Shown here: positions 6,073 through 10,062 of the stretch, in pieces
Layout of the letters: each line of letters starts with the position of its first letter
Numbering within the stretch: position 1 is the stretch's first letter
Source: Oscillospiraceae bacterium
GTDB taxonomy: Bacteria > Bacillota_A > Clostridia > Oscillospirales > Oscillospiraceae
Reading direction: 5' to 3'
Assembly (NCBI GenBank): GCA_902795095.1
Contig: CADBKB010000049.1
Span: forward strand, 1-10,062
DNA length: 10,062 nucleotides
Notes under the pieces: model-generated
Database searches by the model: none
The model's input: only the letters and a program-made list of their open reading frames with translations
What the model was told of the DNA's origin: nothing
Made by a program: the position numbers and the translations under genes

Positions 6073-7575
6073 ATGCGGGGCAAGCCGACGATGTTTTACG
6101 GGGCGCTGCTGCTGGCCGGAGCAAATCTGGCGCTGCAGGGTGTGGCGATGCTGTTCCGGGTGTATCTTTCCCGGACGGTGGGTGCGGCGGGTCTCGGGCT
6201 TCTGCAGCTCATCCTCACCGTGGGTGGTCTGGCTCTCACGGTGGGCGTGTCCGGCGCCCGGGTCACTGCCATGTACCTCTGTGCAGAAGAACTCGGGCAA
6301 AGGCGCATCCGGGGCGTGGGGCGGGTGCTGCAGGCATGTACCGGCTACTGCCTTTGCGCGGGCTGTCTGGCGGGACTGGCTCTCCTCCTCGGCGCAGACT
6401 TCCTTGCCCTGCGTTGGATCGGCGACGCGCGGGCGGCAGCCAGCATCCGTCTGCTGGGGCTGTTCCTGCCCGCCGACTGCCTGTGCGCCGTGCTCACAGG
6501 TTATTTCACCGCCTCCGGGCGGATCTGGCAGCTCGTGGGGATCGAGGGCTTCGAGCGGCTCGCATCCATCGTTCTCACGGTCCTGCTGCTGCGCGGCGCC
6601 TCCGGCGATCCCGCTATCGCCTGCCGGGCCATCGTCCTGGGCGGCGGTCTGGCAGGTCTGTGGGCTTTGGCAGCCATGGGGATCCTCTGCCTGCGCAGCT
6701 TGCCAAAACCGGATCCGGAGATCCCGGTGGCGCGCCGGATGCTGCGCATGTGCCTGCCCCTGGCTCTGGGGGACTGGGTGCGCTCCGGCCTTTCCACCGC
6801 CACGCACCTGCTCATTCCCCGGGGGCTTTCGCGCTATGGAGGCTCCACGGAGGATGCCCTGGCAGCCTACGGGGCGATCCACGGCATGGTCTTCCCCGTC
6901 GTCTATTTCCCTGCGGCGTTTCTATATGCCCTGGTGGATCTGCTGATCCCGGAGCTCTCCCGCCTGCGGGTGCAGGCAAAAAAAGAGCGCATCCGCGCAC
7001 TGACGGACCGCTGTTTCCGCGCCGGGGCTGTATTTGCCTGTATCTGCGCCGGTCTGCTTCATCTGTTCGCCGAGCCGCTGACCGCGCTTGTATATCACAG
7101 CGCCCGGGCCGGGACGTACCTCGCCGTGTTTGCCCCGATGATCCTGTTTCTCTATGTCGATTCCATCACCGACGGCCTTCTGAAGGGCCTGGGCGAGCAG
7201 GTCTACTGCGTCCGGTGCAATATCTTCACATCTGTTCTGGAGGTCGCGGGGCTGCTGGCGCTTCTGCCCCGGCTGGGCGTGACGGGCTATGTCATTTGCT
7301 TCGGAACGACCCGGCTGCTCAACTACTGCCTCAGCGCCGCCCGCCTGTGGATAATCACCGGCTGTCCCCTGCCCGCGCGGTTCTGCGTCAAGCTGGCGCT
7401 GTGCTTCTGCATATGTATCCTGGCGCTTCGTCCCCTGCCCTGGCTGTTCCTGCCCGTGTTTTCCGCTTCCCTGGCCGTCACAGGGACCGTCACCCGGGAA
7501 GATCTGCACTGGCTCGGCGGTGTGATCCGCAGAACGAACTCCGGGGCTTTGACATCGGTGAAAAGCGCGGTATAA
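6073..7575 (+). CDS. SpoVB-like polysaccharide/lipid-linked oligosaccharide flippase (MOP superfamily)
   Basis: Polytopic inner-membrane protein of 500 residues, the usual size for this family, with about a dozen or more hydrophobic segments by eye. The N-terminus (FRVYLSRTVGAAGLGLLQL, about residues 28-46) matches the family pattern of an arginine-containing first helix followed by a G..G.GL.Q loop. Mid-protein IPELSRLRVQ (about 297-306) and later DSITDGLLKGLGEQ also fit SpoVB and related flippases of the MATE/MurJ superfamily, which move lipid-linked cell wall or spore cortex precursors across the membrane. The start at 6073 is chosen because GGCGG lies 7 bases upstream; the later ATG at 6091 has no such site. 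No strong promoter is visible upstream. A weak candidate is TTTACG (5887-5892), 17 bases, TAAAGG (5910-5915). Whether it acts in sporulation or in capsule/wall synthesis cannot be told. Confidence 0.88.
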   Translation: MRGKPTMFYGALLLAGANLALQGVAMLFRVYLSRTVGAAGLGLLQLILTVGGLALTVGVSGARVTAMYLCAEELGQRRIRGVGRVLQACTGYCLCAGCLAGLALLLGADFLALRWIGDARAAASIRLLGLFLPADCLCAVLTGYFTASGRIWQLVGIEGFERLASIVLTVLLLRGASGDPAIACRAIVLGGGLAGLWALAAMGILCLRSLPKPDPEIPVARRMLRMCLPLALGDWVRSGLSTATHLLIPRGLSRYGGSTEDALAAYGAIHGMVFPVVYFPAAFLYALVDLLIPELSRLRVQAKKERIRALTDRCFRAGAVFACICAGLLHLFAEPLTALVYHSARAGTYLAVFAPMILFLYVDSITDGLLKGLGEQVYCVRCNIFTSVLEVAGLLALLPRLGVTGYVICFGTTRLLNYCLSAARLWIITGCPLPARFCVKLALCFCICILALRPLPWLFLPVFSASLAVTGTVTREDLHWLGGVIRRTNSGALTSVKSAV

Positions 7576-7576
7576 T
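7549..7576 (+). promoter_or_regulatory. Consensus sigma-A promoter overlapping the flippase stop codon
   Basis: TTGACA (7549-7554) and TATAAT (7571-7576) both match the housekeeping consensus perfectly, with a 16-base spacer. The TAA stop codon of the flippase (7573-7575) lies inside the -10 box. The predicted start near 7583 gives a leader of only about 16 bases, containing the GAGGTG site of the glycosylase gene. Confidence 0.85.
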
Positions 7577-7598
7577 AAAAGAAAAAACGAGGTGCGAC

Positions 7599-8081
7599 AT
7601 GCGCATAGAACATCCGATCCCGCCGCTCTACGGCCCGCGCTCCGAAAGACTGATCCTCGGCTCCTTCCCTTCCGTCAAATCCAGGGAAGCCATGTTCTTC
7701 TACGGTCATCCGCAGAACCGCTTCTGGCGGGTCCTGGCCGCCCTTTGCGGCGAGCCGACGCCCCGGAATGTCGAGGAAAAAACAAAGCTGGTGCTGGACC
7801 ACGGCTTCGCTCTCTGGGACGTGATCGCGTCCTGTGAGATCGTCGGCTCCTCCGACAGCTCCATCACGAACGCCGTAGCCAACGACCTTACCCCCATTCT
7901 GGCGGGCAGCCGGGTGACAAGGATCTTCTGCAACGGGACGACCTCATTCCGCCTTTATGGGCGCTATATCCAGCCGGTTACGGGCATTGAGGCGGTGTAT
8001 CTGCCTTCCACCAGCCCAGCCAACGCAGCCTGGAGCCTGGATCGGCTGATCGAGGCCTGGGGCGCCGCACTCAATCCATGA
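7599..8081 (+). CDS. DNA-deoxyinosine (hypoxanthine) glycosylase, UDG superfamily family 6
   Basis: 160-residue base excision repair enzyme expected to remove hypoxanthine, the product of adenine deamination, from DNA. The family signature is clear: ILGSFPSVKSRE (residues 19-30) followed by MFFYGHPQNRFW (32-43), in which N40 lines up with the functional asparagine (N39) of the Methanosarcina barkeri enzyme. LPSTSPAN (135-142) is the second superfamily motif, near the C-terminus. The ATG at 7599 has GAGG (7589-7592) six bases upstream. The same frame stays open far upstream to 6336, but that part overlaps the flippase gene and shows no homology, so it is not part of this protein. It lies 23 bases after the flippase stop and has its own consensus promoter. 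Its 3' end overlaps the convergent metallophosphoesterase gene by 11 bases. Confidence 0.92.
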   Translation: MRIEHPIPPLYGPRSERLILGSFPSVKSREAMFFYGHPQNRFWRVLAALCGEPTPRNVEEKTKLVLDHGFALWDVIASCEIVGSSDSSITNAVANDLTPILAGSRVTRIFCNGTTSFRLYGRYIQPVTGIEAVYLPSTSPANAAWSLDRLIEAWGAALNP

Positions 8082-8817
8082 TTTTCAGTGGCTTCCAACG
8101 CAGGTAGTCCCCCGCCGCCAGAGAGTAACCGATCCCGTTGAGCTCTCCCAGAACGCTCAGTCGGAATTTGCTCTGGCCGTGCAGATGGGCGTAGATCACC
8201 CGCTCCGCGCCGTATTCCTCCGCCATGCGGGTGAAGCCGCTGTCGCGCTCCAGCAGATTCGTGGGCGGGAAATGCAGAAACATGATGAATTTTCGATACC
8301 CGTCCGCCTTTGCCGCTTCAAAGGATTCCCGCAGGCGGCCCAGCTCCCGGTCCACGATCTTTTTCGCGTGCGCCGCCTTCTCCTCATCCCAGCCGATGAC
8401 CTGGCGGTATGCGTTGAGGTAGTACGGTCCCTCGAAGCAGAAGCCCTTCGTGCCCACCAGGGCATAGTCCCGGTAGGGATAGTAATTGCCCTGCAGGAAG
8501 GCCAGCCGCCCGGCATAGTGCTCATTCAGCCTGGCGGTATGGTTCACCGGCCAGAAGGCGTCGTGATTGCCACGCAGGAGGATCTTCCGTCCCGGGAGCC
8601 CGGCGATATATTCCAGATCCTGCGCGCTTTCAGCCAGGTTTCTGCCCCAGCTGTGGTCGCCCAGCAGTACAAGCGTATCCTCCGGGCGGATCATGTTTGC
8701 GCAGTGCCTGAGCAGTTTTCGCTCGTGATCCCGCCAGAGCCGGTCGGTCAGTTGGTTTCTGGCCTTGGGCTCACATTGAAAATGCAGATGCAGGTCTCCG
8801 ATGGCATACAGACTCAT
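8071..8817 (-). CDS. Metallophosphoesterase (calcineurin-like predicted phosphohydrolase)
   Basis: 248-residue soluble phosphohydrolase with the full set of calcineurin-superfamily metal ligands: GDLHLH (D8, H10), GDHSWG (D54), GNHDAFW (N84, H85), FLHFPP (H182) and YAHLHG (H211, H213). The run from LVLLGDHSWGRNL through DLEYIAGLPGRKILLRGNHD matches a family of uncharacterised single-domain phosphohydrolases common in Clostridia (COG1768 type, from memory). No signal peptide is seen, so it is probably cytoplasmic; its substrate is unknown. The ATG at 8817 follows an AAGGAG site at the normal distance. There is no room for a promoter between it and the LUD gene 45 bases upstream, so it is probably transcribed by readthrough past the hairpin at 8830-8858. 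It converges on, and overlaps, the glycosylase gene. Confidence 0.93.
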   Translation of the reverse strand: MSLYAIGDLHLHFQCEPKARNQLTDRLWRDHERKLLRHCANMIRPEDTLVLLGDHSWGRNLAESAQDLEYIAGLPGRKILLRGNHDAFWPVNHTARLNEHYAGRLAFLQGNYYPYRDYALVGTKGFCFEGPYYLNAYRQVIGWDEEKAAHAKKIVDRELGRLRESFEAAKADGYRKFIMFLHFPPTNLLERDSGFTRMAEEYGAERVIYAHLHGQSKFRLSVLGELNGIGYSLAAGDYLRWKPLKIMD

Positions 8818-8826
8818 AGTATCTCC

Positions 8827-8858
8827 TTAAAACGCCGCAGCGGATCGCTGCGGCGTTT
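8827..8858 (-). terminator. Intrinsic terminator-like hairpin between the LUD and phosphoesterase genes
   Basis: AAACGCCGCAGCG (8830-8842) and CGCTGCGGCGTTT (8846-8858) form a perfect 13-bp stem with a 3-base loop. On the minus strand only four T residues follow before AAGGAG, the ribosome binding site of the next gene. The weak T-run suggests partial termination, which would lower phosphoesterase expression relative to LUD. Confidence 0.72.
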
Positions 8859-8862
8859 GTGT

Positions 8863-9492
8863 TCAGAATCCGAGATTGTCGTTCACCAGGATCACATGGA
8901 TCCTGTCCGCGTGACGGGAAAAGCGGGTGATGAGGAACTGGCAGCAGATGGTGTCCGGCGACTTGCAGTCGGCGCAGGCGCCGGTGCGGGCGCAGGGTGT
9001 ATTCAGGCCGAAGCGCTGGACGTTGATGGGCGCGGCCACATTCCGGGCGCGCTTCATGGCGCCGTCCACATCGTCGCAGATCTTATTCATACCCACGATG
9101 AACACCACCTTCCGCGGCCCCTGGGCGATGGCGGAGACGCGGTTGGCGTTGCCGTCGATATTGACCAGCACGCCGTCCTGGGTCATGGCGTTGACGCTGG
9201 ACAGAAAGACGTCGGCGTCATAGGCCGCCAGCATGGCCGCGCGCTTGTCGGCGTATTCATCACGGTCGATGAAATGGTAGTTCCCTGCCTTGAGCGCCTC
9301 CACCAGGCCGATCTCATGGGCGCTCATGGCCCCGCCCATGGTGACAGAGCTGCCTTCGGGGATCAGCTCCAGCGCCAGCTTCAGCGCAGCGGCACGGTCC
9401 CCGGCATAATAGCCGGTCATATTGCGGCTCTTGAGGCCGGCGATAACCTTATTCGCCAGCAGCTCGTTGCGTTTTACAATCATTTCGTTCAT
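8863..9492 (-). CDS. LUD domain protein (LutC/YkgG-like, DUF162)
   Basis: 209-residue soluble protein of the lactate-utilisation domain family. The core motif NAMTQDGVLVNIDGNANRVS (residues 101-120), followed by KVVFIVGMNKI, is characteristic, and SVTMGGAMSAHEIGL (49-63) is the usual nucleotide-like loop region. LutC with LutA and LutB oxidises L-lactate to pyruvate, but neither partner is in this window; in Clostridia, stand-alone LUD proteins like this are common and uncharacterised. A C-terminal cysteine motif is present, C167, C173, C176 and C183 within TPCARTGACADC...TICC, with another at C184 and one at C139, suggesting a metal or Fe-S site; this is inference. The ATG at 9492 has GGGAGG about 7 bases upstream; a second ATG lies three codons in. 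The gene has its own promoter with a palindrome over the -35 box. Confidence 0.92.
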   Translation of the reverse strand: MNEMIVKRNELLANKVIAGLKSRNMTGYYAGDRAAALKLALELIPEGSSVTMGGAMSAHEIGLVEALKAGNYHFIDRDEYADKRAAMLAAYDADVFLSSVNAMTQDGVLVNIDGNANRVSAIAQGPRKVVFIVGMNKICDDVDGAMKRARNVAAPINVQRFGLNTPCARTGACADCKSPDTICCQFLITRFSRHADRIHVILVNDNLGF

Positions 9493-9521
9493 AACAGCCT
9501 CCCATTTGCCTGTTTTCTTGC

Positions 9522-9550
9522 ATTATACCGCGAATTCCCCACTATTGCAA
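9522..9550 (-). promoter_or_regulatory. Promoter of the LUD gene
   Basis: Minus-strand -35 TTGCAA (9545-9550) and -10 TATAAT (9522-9527) have a 17-base spacer. The predicted start is near 9515, giving a leader of about 23 bases before the ATG at 9492. Confidence 0.85.
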
Positions 9551-9553
9551 TAG
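9542..9553. promoter_or_regulatory. 12-bp perfect palindrome over the LUD -35 box (candidate operator)
   Basis: CTATTGCAATAG is identical to its own reverse complement and contains the whole -35 hexamer. A dimeric repressor bound here would block RNA polymerase. No regulator gene is adjacent, so its partner is unknown. Confidence 0.5.
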
Positions 9554-9559
9554 AGATAT

Positions 9560-9589
9560 AAAAATGCGCCCCGCATTCGCAGGGCGCAT
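9560..9589 (-). terminator. Intrinsic terminator of the dha operon
   Basis: Arms 9564-9574 and 9579-9589 (minus strand ATGCGCCCTGC...GCGGGGCGCAT) form an 11-bp stem with one T-G pair and a GAAT loop, followed by five T residues (9560-9564). It begins 15 bases after the dhaM stop, marking dhaM as the last gene of its operon. Confidence 0.9.
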
Positions 9590-9604
9590 CCTTTCATGCC
9601 GGAA

Positions 9605-9985
9605 TCAGAACTTGCTCTGGTGCTTTACCTCCGCAAGCTCCTCCATAATCTCTTCCAGGCTTGATTCCGAGATCGCACTGATCGTGCCGGTGACAGCGCC
9701 CTCCACGATCGGGCAGTCGGCCATGACCACCTTGCGGCCGTCCATGGCTTCGATGACCATTTCCGTGGTCATGACTGCGCTGCCCATGTCCATAAGCACG
9801 ATCACGCCGTCCTCGGAATAGACCTCTTCGATGGCATTGTAGATCTTGTCAAAGCTGGTGCCGAAGCCGCCGTCCTCCATGCCGCCCGCGGCACGAATGG
9901 GCACGCCGTCAGCCATCATCTTCGTGATCTCCACGACGCCTTTTGCCAGCATCTCGCAGTGCGAGACGATCACAAATCCGACCAT
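9605..9985 (-). CDS. dhaM: Dihydroxyacetone kinase phosphoryl donor subunit DhaM (PTS EIIA-like)
   Basis: 126-residue cytoplasmic phosphocarrier that takes phosphate from HPr (PEP-dependent PTS) and passes it to the ADP bound on DhaL, so that DhaK can make dihydroxyacetone phosphate. H9 in VIVSHCEMLAKGV is the expected phosphorylated histidine of the mannose-EIIA fold. The motifs AAGGMEDGGFGTS (32-44) and VIVLMDMGSAVMTTEM (61-76) are typical of DhaM. It is the short, single-domain form found in Firmicutes; the E. coli protein carries additional HPr- and EI-like domains. The ATG at 9985 has GAGGA upstream, overlapping the dhaL stop codon, so translation is probably coupled. The order dhaL-dhaM with a terminator afterwards fits a dhaKLM operon whose dhaK would lie to the right of the window. 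Confidence 0.95.
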   Translation of the reverse strand: MVGFVIVSHCEMLAKGVVEITKMMADGVPIRAAGGMEDGGFGTSFDKIYNAIEEVYSEDGVIVLMDMGSAVMTTEMVIEAMDGRKVVMADCPIVEGAVTGTISAISESSLEEIMEELAEVKHQSKF

Positions 9986-9995
9986 TGCGCGTTCC

Positions 9996-10062
9996 TCAGA
10001 TCGCGCCGTCGATCACTTCCAGCATCACCGTGAAGGAAGTGGCGCCGGGGTCCTGATGACCG
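9996..10062 (-). CDS. dhaL: Dihydroxyacetone kinase ADP-binding subunit DhaL, last 22 codons
   Basis: Only the C-terminal tail is inside the window: GHQDPGATSFTVMLEVIDGAI then TGA. The G.(Q/I)DPGATS motif is the conserved C-terminal feature of DhaL proteins, near the nucleotide-binding pocket. DhaL binds ADP/ATP and relays phosphate from DhaM to the dihydroxyacetone held by DhaK. The stop codon is 10 bases from the dhaM start, and TGAGGA serves both as stop and as the dhaM ribosome binding site. Identification from a short tail is supported by the adjacent dhaM. Confidence 0.88.
   Translation of the reverse strand, partial: GHQDPGATSFTVMLEVIDGAI

Noticed and set aside
5865..6083. A 72-codon minus-strand open frame in the nifJ-flippase gap
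   Set aside because: It translates the hairpin-rich repeat region, including an Arg-rich stretch from GC-rich stems, and has no good ribosome binding site or recognisable domain.
6336..7598. Upstream extension of the glycosylase reading frame inside the flippase gene
   Set aside because: The extension is Arg/Pro/Ala-rich out-of-frame translation of the flippase. The family homology begins only at the ATG at 7599, which has its own ribosome binding site.
8179..9561. A 460-codon plus-strand open frame over the phosphoesterase and LUD genes
   Set aside because: It crosses two well-supported minus-strand genes and the hairpin between them, and its product shows no family motif.
1..10062. A new multi-gene defence, mobile or biosynthetic system
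   Set aside because: The genes belong to separate housekeeping units, each with its own promoter or terminator. No transposase, integrase, nuclease-helicase set, toxin-antitoxin pair, reverse transcriptase or phage gene is visible.

Overview
The window looks like chromosomal core sequence from a GC-rich anaerobic Clostridia-type Firmicute, most like the Oscillospiraceae/Ruminococcaceae. The reasons are strong AGGAGG-type ribosome binding sites, a T-box leader on a tRNA synthetase gene, a large single-chain pyruvate:ferredoxin oxidoreductase, a SpoVB-like flippase, a PTS-type dihydroxyacetone kinase operon, and a type of GC-rich intergenic hairpin DNA that I recall from that group. Genus cannot be fixed from the sequence alone.

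Layout, left to right. (1) Positions 1-827, minus: the first 275 codons of valyl-tRNA synthetase (valS). Upstream lies a T-box leader (851-1082) with a T-box motif, an intrinsic terminator, a plausible GUC valine specifier and its own promoter. (2) 1173-1922, minus: a membrane protein with an N-terminal zinc ribbon, a Pro/Ala-rich linker, one transmembrane helix and a small beta-rich exported domain; it has its own promoter and terminator. (3) 2204-5728, plus: pyruvate:ferredoxin oxidoreductase (nifJ), with a good promoter, an inverted repeat at the expected transcript start and a very strong terminator. (4) 5798-6072: an intergenic stretch with a chain of hairpins. (5) 6073-7575, plus: a SpoVB/MurJ-superfamily flippase whose Shine-Dalgarno sequence lies in a 14-bp hairpin. 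(6) 7599-8081, plus: a DNA-deoxyinosine (hypoxanthine) glycosylase, with a consensus promoter overlapping the flippase stop codon. (7) 8071-8817, minus: a metallophosphoesterase, overlapping the glycosylase tail to tail. (8) 8863-9492, minus: a LUD (LutC/YkgG-like) protein. (9) 9605-9985 and 9996-10062, minus: dhaM and the end of dhaL.

The genes look like separate housekeeping units rather than one system. NifJ makes acetyl-CoA and reduced ferredoxin from pyruvate. DhaL/DhaM feed dihydroxyacetone into the triose-phosphate pool using PEP-derived phosphate. ValS is controlled by valyl-tRNA charging. The glycosylase repairs deaminated adenine. I found no CRISPR array, transposase, tRNA, rRNA or clear sign of horizontal transfer. 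The least explained items are regulatory: the sequestered flippase start, the hairpin chain at 5811-6010, and the 12-bp palindrome at the LUD promoter. The zinc-ribbon membrane protein and the LUD protein have no known physiological role.
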